Assembly (NCBI GenBank): GCA_050013235.1
Contig: JBEKFQ010000012.1
Coordinates: 7,902-71,901 of the forward strand
Reading direction: 5' to 3'
Origin: RH-AL1 sp050013235
Lineage (GTDB): Bacteria; Pseudomonadota; Alphaproteobacteria; Rhizobiales; Beijerinckiaceae
DNA: 64,000 nt
Shown: piece by piece, positions 53,373 through 61,862 of the stretch
How the letters are laid out: each line of letters opens with the position of its first letter
How positions within the stretch are numbered: position 1 is the stretch's first letter
Position numbers and translations under genes: made by a program
Notes under the pieces: generated by a model
Told to the model about the DNA's origin: nothing
Seen by the model: the letters and a program-made list of their open reading frames with translations, nothing else
Databases searched by the model: none

Positions 53373-53777
53373 ATGCACCCCTTTCCGAGCGGGTTGCGCG
53401 GGGTGCTTGGAGACCGGTGGCGGCCGGCATCCAAGTCCAGCGTTCGCTCGAAAAGAATTGGAGCAAATCTCTTGCCATAAATCGTTAACGCTTTCTGCAT
53501 TTGGTACGCAAATTGCGTTAAATTTGACAATGTGATGACATAGCCACACAACCGCATTGCGGCATTTAATTATCGCACCGCAATAACTTATTGTAAAACA
53601 TAAACAAAATTAGATATTCCCGGCCAAGACAGGTGTTCCGCCAAACTTTTTTCTCGTAACGCCGAGCTTCAGCTTTTCAGGCTTTTTAACCCGCGAGGGG
53701 GCATGTTCCGCTGCTTCCCGCTGGATTCGCGGCCCGGCGAGCCTCCCCCAATGGACAGAGGCCTATAGGCACTGGCG
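53373..53777. other. A/T-rich intergenic region
   Basis: About 405 bp, unusually A/T-rich between 53450 and 53620, with several poly-A and poly-T runs. No gene or strong hairpin is seen. It probably contains the promoter of the small protein gene to its left. Confidence 0.4.
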
Positions 53778-55067
53778 TCATTCCAACAACATCTGCATCC
53801 CGCGCTCGTATTGGCCGGTCAGGCGGTCGAATCTTTCGGCCAATTCGTCGCTCAAGGCGGCGACCATGGCTTGACCCTGCCCGGCCTGTTCGCGAAAAGG
53901 CCCCGAATCCGGCAAGGCGGCCTGAAACCCGAGCCAAAGCTCCGAAGCTTGCGCGAGGTCCCGGCGGATCTCCGGCGTGCTGAGCGGGATCGATTTGAGA
54001 TAATCGATCCCTTCGGAAAAGGCCGTCATCGCCGCCTCCATCGAACCGGGCGCGGGCCTCGCGGCAGGATCTTCGATCAAACCCGGCAGCAAGGCGAGCT
54101 TGGCCATTTTTTGCGCCAGCATGCGCTGCCGCCCCGAGACATTGATCACCCGCAGTTTTGTCGCGAGCCCCGCCGTTTCGAGATTGGCCGTGAGCCGTTC
54201 CGCATTATCGAGAAGCGCCCCGGCGAGGGCGTCGATCTCGGGCAATCTGGCGCGCGACGCGGGCTCGCCGGCGGCAAGTTTGAGACGCGCCCAAGGCGTG
54301 GCGACGGAATCGATGAGATCGCCGAAGGTCGGGGGGGACAGGCCCCGGCGCAGAATGCCGATATTCTCGTCGATCCGCGCGGCGGCGTCCTCGAGCTGAG
54401 CCGCAACACCGGTGGGCGCAAACTCCATCGCGCGCAAGGCATGGAGTTTGACCAGCCGTTGCGACAGCATCCGCAACTGCCCCGCCCGGTTCACGGCATC
54501 GCCATAAAGAGCGGCGTGAATCACATGTTGCGATACTTGGCCGAGGCGCTGCTTGCTTTGCATCGCGGCGCTGCGTAGCGCGCGATAGGCCTCCTCCTCC
54601 GGGATCTGGCGGGCGCGCATCAGGATCCCCTTGGCCCGGTCGATCAATTTGCGCTCGTCGAAGCGATTGTTGATCTCGGCCAGTTCCGCGCGAAGCCGCT
54701 GCTCGTGGCGAAACCGCGCCTGGGCCACATGGATCAAGGCGCGCAGCCGGTTCGGGGCATAGCCATCGATCGCGTAAACGTGGATTCCGGCGAGAAGGGA
54801 TTGTTCGATCTTGCCGGCGTCGGGATCGCAGGTGAAGACCAGAACGGGCCGCGGCGCGGAGGCCGCGAGCGTGGTTAAATTGGTGAAAAGTGCATCGTCC
54901 GGGTGCTTTTCATAGCAAACGACCACATCCGCTGCACTGCGAATAACCTCTTGCACAAAGCAGCGGCTCGCCGATTCGCCCACGACATTGACGCCAGCCG
55001 AGAGCAAATCACCCGGTAAATCAGGATGATCCGCCGCCCGGGGCGCGACGACGAAGGCGGAAATCAT
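53778..55067 (-). CDS. ANTAR regulator with two P-box-type nitrate-sensing segments (NasT/NasR-like)
   Basis: A 429-residue protein. Residues 1-115 form a degenerate receiver-like domain (CYEKHPDDALFTNL lacks a clear phospho-aspartate). The ANTAR RNA-binding domain is at about 127-185 (LIDRAKGILMRARQIPEEEAYRALRSAAM). Two PilJ-type helical repeats follow, each with a P-box-like motif, NRAGQLRMLSQRL (193-205) and NVSGRQRMLAQKM (309-321), resembling the nitrate-binding NKAGSLRMQSYRL of NarX. It is divergent from a NarK-type nitrate transporter, so it is probably a one-component nitrate antiterminator. ATG 55067 is chosen as the first residue of the receiver-like domain; 55154 is possible. Confidence 0.75.
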   Translation of the reverse strand: MISAFVVAPRAADHPDLPGDLLSAGVNVVGESASRCFVQEVIRSAADVVVCYEKHPDDALFTNLTTLAASAPRPVLVFTCDPDAGKIEQSLLAGIHVYAIDGYAPNRLRALIHVAQARFRHEQRLRAELAEINNRFDERKLIDRAKGILMRARQIPEEEAYRALRSAAMQSKQRLGQVSQHVIHAALYGDAVNRAGQLRMLSQRLVKLHALRAMEFAPTGVAAQLEDAAARIDENIGILRRGLSPPTFGDLIDSVATPWARLKLAAGEPASRARLPEIDALAGALLDNAERLTANLETAGLATKLRVINVSGRQRMLAQKMAKLALLPGLIEDPAARPAPGSMEAAMTAFSEGIDYLKSIPLSTPEIRRDLAQASELWLGFQAALPDSGPFREQAGQGQAMVAALSDELAERFDRLTGQYERGMQMLLE

Positions 55068-55597
55068 ATCGAAAACAGATGGTACGGCGTGAGCATGGCA
55101 AAGACGCTGCAAGGATGACGCCACGGCGAAGCGCGACACCGGGCGCTCTCGCATAGGAACGGCCGCTTTGGCACAGGAAATGCTGATAGGACGCCGGGTG
55201 CAGCGCCGCGCCCGGCTTAATATGCACGCAAAGTCATGCCCGCAAAGACGTGGGTAGTCATGTGCCTCCCATCCGCTGTCACGCGGTTGCTTGCGTTCGG
55301 AGGGCATCATGTCCGGAATTCACCGGCCCAATCAGGGCAACGCGCGCGAATCCACGCGCGTGGCGGCGTCTCGCTCGCCATCGTGTTTTGCTGGTTCCAG
55401 CGACGCCAAGCTCCGCGCCATTCTCGCCTCCCTTCGCCATGCGCTCATCGCGGCCGCCCCGCAATCCGGCGAGCCTGCATCCTCGCGCGACGCCGCGAAC
55501 GCCGCAGGTTTGTCCCAAAACTTCTAGAAGCGCGCGCCGGCGCCGCCTCTCGACGCCGGTTCCGGTTCCTCCCAATCCTCCCGGAGACTTACGTTTC
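55068..55597. other. Divergent control region of the ANTAR regulator and nitrate transporter
   Basis: About 530 bp without a supportable gene. It contains several GC-rich hairpins, such as CGCGCGAATCCACGCGCG near 55342 and GCTGGTTCCAGC near 55393, that could take part in antitermination upstream of the transporter. I could not match the ANTAR two-hairpin consensus, whose loops need A at position 1 and G at position 4. Confidence 0.4.
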
Positions 55598-56947
55598 ATG
55601 ACCTCCCAAAAAGCGACCTCGATAGACCTCTTCAGTTTCAAAACGCCGCAAATGCGCGCGTTTCATTTGTCCTGGCTGGCGTTTTTCGTCTGCTTTTTTG
55701 CCTGGTTCGCCGTGGCGCCGCTCATGCCCGTGATCAAGGGTGAGTTCAAACTCACTGCCGATCAAATCGCCAATATCAACATTGCCGCCGTCGGCATTAC
55801 GATTTTGGCGCGCATGGTGATCGGGCCGCTCTGCGACAAATACGGGCCGCGCTTGGTTTACACGGCGTTGCTGATCTTTGGCGCGGTGCCGGTCATCGGC
55901 ATCGCCTTCGCGACGTCCTACGAGACTTTCCTGGTGTTTCGCCTCGCCATCGGCGTCATCGGGGCCTCGTTCGTGGTCACGCAATTCCACACCTCCGTGA
56001 TGTTCGCGCCCAACGTCGTCGGCACGGCCAATGCGGCGGTTGGCGGCTGGGGCAACGCGGGCGGCGGCGTCACGCAAAGCGTCATGCCGATGGTTTTGGG
56101 CGCGATCATGGGGCTCGGCGTTCAATCCTCGTTGAGCTGGCGCCTCGCCATGATCTTGCCGGGCGTCTTGATGCTCGGCGTCGGCTACCTCTATTGGAGG
56201 TTTGGCCAGGATACGCCGGAAGGCAATGTCGTGGAGCTGCGCGCCAAGGGCGTGGCCATCGAATCCGGCAAGAAGAGCGGCTGGGCGAGCTTCCAGCAAG
56301 CGATGAGCAATTACCGGGTCTGGATACTCGCCTTGGCCTATGCCGCTTCGTTCGGCATCGAGCTCTTCATTCATAATGTCGCGGCGAGCTATTATGTCGA
56401 CCGGTTCGGTCTCAGCCTCGGCGGCGCGGGCCTCGCGGCCGGCAGTTTCGGCCTTCTCGCGCTGTTCGCCCGCGCGCTAGGCGGCATGACATCGGACAGA
56501 ATCGCCAAGACCTTCGGTCTCGATGGCCGGACCTTTCTGCTCGCCGGGCTACTGATTGGCGAGGGCCTGGGCCTTCTCGCCTTCGCGAAAATGTCCGCCG
56601 TCACGCCGGCGATTACCGCCATGCTGGCCTTCGGCCTCTTCACCCATATGGCCTGCGGCGCCATTTACGCGCTCGTGCCCTTCATCGATCGCAAGGCCTT
56701 GGGCGGGGTCGCGGGCATTATCGGCGCGGGCGGCAATGTTGGCGCGGTGGCGGCCGGCTTCCTCGTGAAGGGCGTCGGGCATTTGCCCACGGCGCTGTTC
56801 ATCATCGGCTGTTCCGTCGTCTTCTGCGCGATTTGCGCGGCGGCGATCCGCTTCAGCCCGGCGCACAAAAGCGCCGAGCAAGAGCTGTTCGACGAAGCGG
56901 TGGCGCAACGTGGCGGCAGCCCGGAAGGCGTCCCCGCGATGGCCTGA
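55598..56947 (+). CDS. narK: NarK-type nitrate/nitrite transporter (MFS, NNP family)
   Basis: A 449-residue twelve-helix MFS protein. The two nitrate-signature motifs are GGWGNAGGGVTQSVMP (about 146-161) and GIIGAGGNVGAVAAGFL. The conserved arginine-bearing helices are present (RMVIGPLCDKYGPR). It moves nitrate in or nitrite out. ATG 55598 is supported by CCGGAGA at 55581; an in-frame open stretch back to 55250 lacks homology. The divergent ANTAR regulator fits nitrate-dependent control. No nitrate reductase is in the window. Confidence 0.92.
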   Translation: MTSQKATSIDLFSFKTPQMRAFHLSWLAFFVCFFAWFAVAPLMPVIKGEFKLTADQIANINIAAVGITILARMVIGPLCDKYGPRLVYTALLIFGAVPVIGIAFATSYETFLVFRLAIGVIGASFVVTQFHTSVMFAPNVVGTANAAVGGWGNAGGGVTQSVMPMVLGAIMGLGVQSSLSWRLAMILPGVLMLGVGYLYWRFGQDTPEGNVVELRAKGVAIESGKKSGWASFQQAMSNYRVWILALAYAASFGIELFIHNVAASYYVDRFGLSLGGAGLAAGSFGLLALFARALGGMTSDRIAKTFGLDGRTFLLAGLLIGEGLGLLAFAKMSAVTPAITAMLAFGLFTHMACGAIYALVPFIDRKALGGVAGIIGAGGNVGAVAAGFLVKGVGHLPTALFIIGCSVVFCAICAAAIRFSPAHKSAEQELFDEAVAQRGGSPEGVPAMA

Positions 56948-56965
56948 TCGAACACCGCCGCGAAA

Positions 56966-56998
56966 AAGCTCCGGGCGACAACGCCCGGAGCTTCGTCA
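56966..56998 (-). terminator. Strong intrinsic terminator for the DUF2852 gene (minus strand)
   Basis: A perfect 12-bp stem, AAGCTCCGGGCG and CGCCCGGAGCTT around ACAA (56966-56993). On the minus strand the stem is followed by a run of five T residues, so it terminates the DUF2852 transcript that ends at 57013. It may also catch narK transcripts. Confidence 0.8.
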
Positions 56999-57012
56999 TC
57001 CCGGGAAGCGCC

Positions 57013-57486
57013 CTAGAAACGGCGCCCTTGCATGAAGCGCTCGAAGGCCTCCCGGTCGCGGGCGCGCAACAGCTCTTCGCGATAGGCCGAAAAGTCGCGC
57101 TCGGCCGCTTGCAGCTTTTGCCGTTCGGCCTCGATGCGCGCGAGTTCGCCCTGCCGCCATTCGTCGAAGGCGAGATTGCCGGACGATTTCGGGCCGAAAT
57201 TCGCCGCGAAGGGCAGGCTGCCATTGGACAGAAGCGTGCTCGTGGCCGCGACCAACCCCTCCCATTTCCGCCGGGCGAAGGCAAAGACACTGCCCTCCTC
57301 GCCGCTGGCCTGGTGCCAAAGCTTGAGCGCGAGAAACGCAAGACCCAGTTCCCACCGGATCACGAAAGCAATCACGAGAACGGCGATCTCCGGTCCCGCC
57401 CATTTCCGCCGCCGCCGCGCGCGCCGGTCCTCGCCGCTTGGCTGAGCCCAATTGCCGTGTTGCGCCGCATCGCTCCAACCGCCCAT
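57013..57486 (-). CDS. DUF2852 family protein
   Basis: A 157-residue protein. A basic segment (RRARRRRKWAG) precedes a hydrophobic helix (EIAVLVIAFVIRWELGLAFLALK). A soluble helical tail ends FERFMQGRRF, the family's typical finish. Function unknown; alphaproteobacteria-specific. A GGAGA six bases upstream favours ATG 57486 over the in-frame ATGs at 57498/57501, and the longer frame from 57678 lacks similarity. Confidence 0.8.
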   Translation of the reverse strand: MGGWSDAAQHGNWAQPSGEDRRARRRRKWAGPEIAVLVIAFVIRWELGLAFLALKLWHQASGEEGSVFAFARRKWEGLVAATSTLLSNGSLPFAANFGPKSSGNLAFDEWRQGELARIEAERQKLQAAERDFSAYREELLRARDREAFERFMQGRRF

Positions 57487-57668
57487 GATCGTCTCCATCA
57501 TCGCGCAAGCCGCGCCCAAAGCGCCGGCTCGATACCCCAAGAGATCTGAAGCCGCCTTCGATTGCGCAAGGCCCCCCGCCCGGGATTTCGTGCAAGAGAG
57601 GGCAGAGCCGCCATATTGCCAGCCGCCCCATCTCCTGATTGATGGGAGCGCCGTTTCCAGGACCCGCC

Positions 57669-58088
57669 ATGCAAGCACCGCATATTCATCAGCTCCGCGT
57701 CTATTACGAGGATACGGATTTCAGCGGCTTTACCTATCACGCGAGCTATTTGCGGTTTCTCGAGCGCGGGCGGACGGAGTTTTTGCGCGATCTCGGCATC
57801 GTCAATTCCGAGCTTCACCGGACCGGAGGCGGCTTGGCCTTCGTGGTAAGCGCCATGACGCTCGATTTCCTCAAACCCGCGCTGATGGACGATTGGCTTC
57901 GCGTCGAAACAGCCGTGCTGGAGCTGCGTGGCGCCCGCATGACGATGGCGCAGGCCATTTTTCGCGGCGAGCTTTGCCTGCTCCGCGCGAAAGTGACCGT
58001 CGCGGCCGTTCGCGCGGGCAAGCCGGCCCGGCTTCCCGCGGCATTGCAAGCGAGTTCGACCAAGCCGCTCCCAATTGACGAAGCGTGA
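57669..58088 (+). CDS. ybgC: Acyl-CoA thioesterase of the Tol-Pal cluster
   Basis: A 139-residue hotdog-fold thioesterase. The N-terminal RVYYEDTDFSGFTYHASYLRFLERGRTEFLR includes the catalytic aspartate in YEDTDFSG, a YbgC hallmark. It hydrolyses short-chain or malonyl-type acyl-CoA and usually begins the tol-pal gene set. ATG 57669 opens the conserved region. Here a 240-bp gap and a SHOCT-domain gene separate it from tolQ. Confidence 0.9.
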   Translation: MQAPHIHQLRVYYEDTDFSGFTYHASYLRFLERGRTEFLRDLGIVNSELHRTGGGLAFVVSAMTLDFLKPALMDDWLRVETAVLELRGARMTMAQAIFRGELCLLRAKVTVAAVRAGKPARLPAALQASSTKPLPIDEA

Positions 58089-58330
58089 TTAAGTTTCGCC
58101 ATGACATTGCGATGACGCGCCGCGCCATCCCGGCCGTTCAAATGGCTTCGCGTTGCGTATAGAAGCTGCGGTCTCGCGATCAACGCGGCGTAAACAAACC
58201 GGTTTGCTCGCGCGATATCAAATGGCGTCATTTTAATCATCGAGCGCGTCGGTGATTTCTGGTCTATTTTGTGAATTTGCTTTAAGGAATTGCAAAATGC
58301 CTGGATTTGAAGCCCGGCGAGGAGAAACCC

Positions 58331-59116
58331 ATGCAAAATCTGACAGCCGAAGGGCGTTCGCTGGTCGAGGGCGTGGCGCAACGAAACAATGTCAGCTTCG
58401 ACGCGGCGGCAACCCTGCTGGCGGCGCTCGATCGCGGCAATGGGACGCAGGCGCAATTCAACCATTTCGAGCTCGGCGGCATGGGCCAATGGTCGCAGGG
58501 CGGCATGATCATGATCGGCGACATGTTCAACAATGGGTTGAAATATAAGGTCGATCAGCTCTGCAACGAATTGTCGAACCTGATGCGTTCGCATCAACTC
58601 TACGAGATCCGGGAGAGCTTTTCCGCGACCGGCGACAGCTGGTGGCCCTCGTCCTTCGGTAGCCCGGCCTCGAGCGGCAGCCAGAACGACATGAGCTATG
58701 CCGTGTTCCCCAACATCCACCGTCTCGCGCTGCGGCGTAATGGGCAGGTCACCCTCTACGATACCGGCAACCACCAGATCAGCGGCTTCTCGCAGCAGCA
58801 GGGCGGCAACGACCAAAACCTGACCTTCACGAGCCAATACGGCACCGTGCGGCTCTACGATCTTGCCTTGATCCCCCAGGGAGCGGACCAGCAGGCCCAG
58901 CAAGCCCCGCCAGTTTTCGCGCAGCCAGCCTTCACACAGCCAACCTTCGTGCCGCAAAGCAATCCGCCCCAGGCGCCGGAGCATCCCGCGTCGGCCGCGG
59001 GAAACGACGACGACATGTTCGCCAAGATCGAGCGGCTGCATGGCCTGATGCAGAAGGGCATTTTGAGCGAGGCCGAATTCGCCGCCAAGAAAAAAGACCT
59101 GTTGGACCGACTGTAA
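58331..59116 (+). CDS. SHOCT-domain protein
   Basis: A 261-residue protein. The body (residues 1-200) has no family I can name, with a Gly- and Gln-rich middle and a short Pro/Gln-rich linker (AQPAFTQPTFVPQ). The C-terminal 30 residues, KIERLHGLMQKGILSEAEFAAKKKDLL, form a SHOCT domain. GGAGAAAC at 58320 supports ATG 58331. It lies between ybgC and tolQ, an unusual position, and may be independent of Tol function. Confidence 0.75.
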   Translation: MQNLTAEGRSLVEGVAQRNNVSFDAAATLLAALDRGNGTQAQFNHFELGGMGQWSQGGMIMIGDMFNNGLKYKVDQLCNELSNLMRSHQLYEIRESFSATGDSWWPSSFGSPASSGSQNDMSYAVFPNIHRLALRRNGQVTLYDTGNHQISGFSQQQGGNDQNLTFTSQYGTVRLYDLALIPQGADQQAQQAPPVFAQPAFTQPTFVPQSNPPQAPEHPASAAGNDDDMFAKIERLHGLMQKGILSEAEFAAKKKDLLDRL

Positions 59117-59314
59117 GGGCCCGGCGTTTTCCCGCCGCGCGCGGTTTTCGCACTTTCAATCGCGCCGGTAACCTGCCCTTAAGATTACCCGGCGTTTAAC
59201 TAAATCGCGTGAGAGTATGCTCCGGCGCGGGTCAAGCCGTCAAAATGACCGATTTCCACGTAAGGACATCTTACCCGCGCTCGTGCGGGGGACTTTCTGC
59301 CAAGGAACGAAATC

Positions 59315-60046
59315 ATGAATCCTGCCGATGTCGCATCCTCTATCGCGGCTGCTCCCGTCGCGGAGGTCACCGTGTTCGGCATGTTTTTGCAGGCCTCGCT
59401 GATCGTCAAGATCGTGATGATCGGTCTGCTGAGCGCCTCTGTCTGGTCTTGGGCGATCATCATCAACAAATCGATCCTGTTCGCCCGCACGCAGCGCGCC
59501 ATGGATAAATTCGAAAACGTGTTTTGGTCCGGCACCTCGCTGGAGGAACTTTACACCACGCTCTCCTCGCGCCCGGCCACCGGCATGGCGAACCTGTTCG
59601 TCGCCGCCATGCGGGAATGGAAGCGCTCGGTGCAAACGGTCAATTCCACCTTCATGGGGCTCCAGGCCCGGATCGACAAAGTGCTCGACGTCTCGATCTC
59701 GCGCGAGGTCGAGCGGCTGGAATCGAATCTGTTGTTCCTCGCTACCGTCGCCTCCGCCGGTCCCTTCGTCGGTCTGTTCGGCACGGTTTGGGGCATCATG
59801 ACCTCGTTCCGCTCGATCGCGGCCTCGAAAAACACCTCGCTCGCCGTCGTGGCGCCGGGCATCGCGGAAGCTTTGCTGGCAACGGCTCTCGGTCTGTTCG
59901 CGGCCATTCCCGCGCTCGTCGCCTATAACAAGCTGCAAGGCGATGTCGCGAAGAAGCAGGCGCGGATGGAAGCGTTCGCGGATGAGTTTTCCTCCATTCT
60001 GTCGCGCCAAATCGATCAGCATGGCGTCCGCGACCGTGCTGCGTGA
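59315..60046 (+). CDS. tolQ: Tol-Pal system proton channel TolQ
   Basis: A 243-residue inner-membrane protein with three helices at about 25-45, 135-160 and 180-200. The conserved FVGLFGTVWGIMTSF and APGIAEALLATALGLFAAIPALVAYN line the proton path. With TolR it uses the proton motive force to energise TolA during envelope constriction. The start ATG 59315 has AAGGAACG at 59302. tolR follows after 34 bp. Confidence 0.96.
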   Translation: MNPADVASSIAAAPVAEVTVFGMFLQASLIVKIVMIGLLSASVWSWAIIINKSILFARTQRAMDKFENVFWSGTSLEELYTTLSSRPATGMANLFVAAMREWKRSVQTVNSTFMGLQARIDKVLDVSISREVERLESNLLFLATVASAGPFVGLFGTVWGIMTSFRSIAASKNTSLAVVAPGIAEALLATALGLFAAIPALVAYNKLQGDVAKKQARMEAFADEFSSILSRQIDQHGVRDRAA

Positions 60047-60080
60047 TCTTGGCCGCGTAAATTTTAGGGAATTTTGACCA

Positions 60081-60530
60081 ATGGGCATGGGTGTAGCGGC
60101 GGGACGAGGTGGCGGAGGGCGGCGCAGGCGCGGCCAGCCGCGTTATCGCGCGATGGCCGAAATCAACATGACGCCCTTCATCGACGTGATGCTCGTGCTG
60201 CTCATCATCTTCATGGTGGCGGCGCCGTTGCTGGCGTCGGGCGTGCCGATCGATCTGCCGCAGACCAAGGCGGCCGCGTTGAACATCGACCAAAAGCCGA
60301 TTTCGGTCTCGATCGACGAAAAGGGCGGGATCACCGTCAATGACGAAGCCGTGCAGCCCGGCGATCTCGGCGAGAAGCTGAAGGCGCTCGCCAAGAGCGG
60401 CGCCGACGAGCGCATTTATGTCCGCGGCTCGAACCAAGTGAATTACGGCCGCATCGCGGAAGTCATGTCGATCATCACCTCGTCCGGGTTCAAGCGGGTC
60501 GCCTTGGTGACCGAGCCGGCCAAGACCTGA
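60081..60530 (+). CDS. tolR: Tol-Pal system protein TolR
   Basis: A 149-residue protein. The basic cytoplasmic tail (RGGGGRRRRGQPRYRAM) is followed by the single helix MTPFIDVMLVLLIIFMVAAPLL with the essential aspartate D in FIDVM. The periplasmic domain ends with GGVRIYVRGSNQVNYGR-type sequence, here ADERIYVRGSNQVNYG. It functions with TolQ as the stator of the Tol motor. It is in the tolQRAB operon. Confidence 0.96.
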   Translation: MGMGVAAGRGGGGRRRRGQPRYRAMAEINMTPFIDVMLVLLIIFMVAAPLLASGVPIDLPQTKAAALNIDQKPISVSIDEKGGITVNDEAVQPGDLGEKLKALAKSGADERIYVRGSNQVNYGRIAEVMSIITSSGFKRVALVTEPAKT

Positions 60531-60551
60531 CCGGCGCGGGGCTAGAGCACC

Positions 60552-61688
60552 ATGGCGCTCAAGAACAACCCCGGCTTTATCGCTTCCTGCGCGGTCCATG
60601 GCGCGGCGCTGGCCTTGCTCATGCTGAATTTCACCCCGGCGCCCAAATTTAACGACGCGGAAGAGACCGTGCCCGTGGAAATGATCACGGCGAGCGAACT
60701 CAACCAGGTCACCAACGGCGAGAAGACGGCCAAGCCCCTGCCGGTGCCGCAGCGCCGCGCGGACAAAATCGCCGCCGTGACCGAGGCCAAGCCCTTGCCG
60801 CCGGTCGCGGAAGCGAAGAAAGACATTCCCTTGCCGCCCTCGCCGGCCAAGCCCCAGGCCGACCCCGGCCAAGACGACAAGCCCGTGCCCACGCCGCCGC
60901 AACGGGTCGCGGCTCTGTCCCCGGAAAAGCCCGCGGTCAGCGAACCGGAGCCGCCGCGCCGCCCCGCGCCCGAACCGCCCAAGGCCGTCGAGGACAAGCC
61001 CCCGCCGCCCGATGCGGAAGCGGTCGAGCCCAAGCCCGTGCCCCGCCCCAAGCCGGAGACCAAAACCGACGTCCCGAAGCCGCCGGAGAAAAAGCCCGTG
61101 GGGAAGGAGGTCAAAACCCCGGAACCGCCGAAAAAGCCCGAGCCGAAATTCAAACCGGACGAGCTCGCCAAGCTGCTCAAGGAGACGAAAGACGACAAGC
61201 CGGCCGCCAAGCCCAAGGCTGGCAACGAAGCGAAGGAGCCGCCGCATCGCGATTTCGACCCGAATAGCATCAGCGCCTTGCTCGATCACGATACGCCGCA
61301 GCGCAAGGCTTCGACGGGTCAAAAATTGACGCAAGAGGCCTCCCTCGGCCTGCCCACGGCCCATGCCGCCACTTTGTCGCCCTCGATGATGGCGCAGCTC
61401 GATCAGATCTTGATCGATCAATATCATGGCTGCTGGAGTTATTTTGGCTTGGGCGCGGCGCAAACCTATGTGCCGGAGGTACGTGTGCATCTCGCCCAGG
61501 ATGGATCGCTGAGCGGGACACCCACCCTGCTCAATCCGCCGGACGACCCTAACCTGCGCAGCCTCGCTGATAGCGCCCTGCGGGCGGTGCAGAAATGCAA
61601 CCCGCTCAAAATACCCGAGCGGTTCGCCCCGTATTACGACCAATGGGCAAATCGCAGGGTCCGCTTCGACCCGCACGATATGTTGTGA
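60552..61688 (+). CDS. tolA: TolA-like envelope protein
   Basis: A 378-residue protein. An N-terminal membrane anchor (FIASCAVHGAALALLMLNF, about 9-27) is followed by a long Pro/Lys/Glu/Ala-rich region to about 250 that spans the periplasm. The C-terminal domain (HGCWSYFGLGAAQTYVPEVRVHLAQD and LNPPDDPNLRSLADSALRAVQKC) fits the TolA/TonB-like fold. It links TolQR to TolB and Pal. The tail is rich in charged-proline repeats typical for alphaproteobacterial TolA. Confidence 0.92.
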   Translation: MALKNNPGFIASCAVHGAALALLMLNFTPAPKFNDAEETVPVEMITASELNQVTNGEKTAKPLPVPQRRADKIAAVTEAKPLPPVAEAKKDIPLPPSPAKPQADPGQDDKPVPTPPQRVAALSPEKPAVSEPEPPRRPAPEPPKAVEDKPPPPDAEAVEPKPVPRPKPETKTDVPKPPEKKPVGKEVKTPEPPKKPEPKFKPDELAKLLKETKDDKPAAKPKAGNEAKEPPHRDFDPNSISALLDHDTPQRKASTGQKLTQEASLGLPTAHAATLSPSMMAQLDQILIDQYHGCWSYFGLGAAQTYVPEVRVHLAQDGSLSGTPTLLNPPDDPNLRSLADSALRAVQKCNPLKIPERFAPYYDQWANRRVRFDPHDML

Positions 61689-61862
61689 GCGTGAAGGCAC
61701 AGGCCGACCGGGCCGCGTCCCTTTTCCCGCTTGTCACAAAAGGAACGACTGTAACGGCCATTCATTCAAATCGCGGCGCCTTCATCCGTCACGGGACCAC
61801 CATGACCCATTCCGCGGCTCGCGGGAGAAGAAGGCGTCTGCAAGATCAGGACTGAGTTCACC

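Noticed and set aside
55310..55597. ANTAR-type two-hairpin RNA upstream of narK
   Set aside because: Several hairpins are present, but none has the required hexaloop with A at position 1 and G at position 4, so I cannot claim the motif without a structural search.
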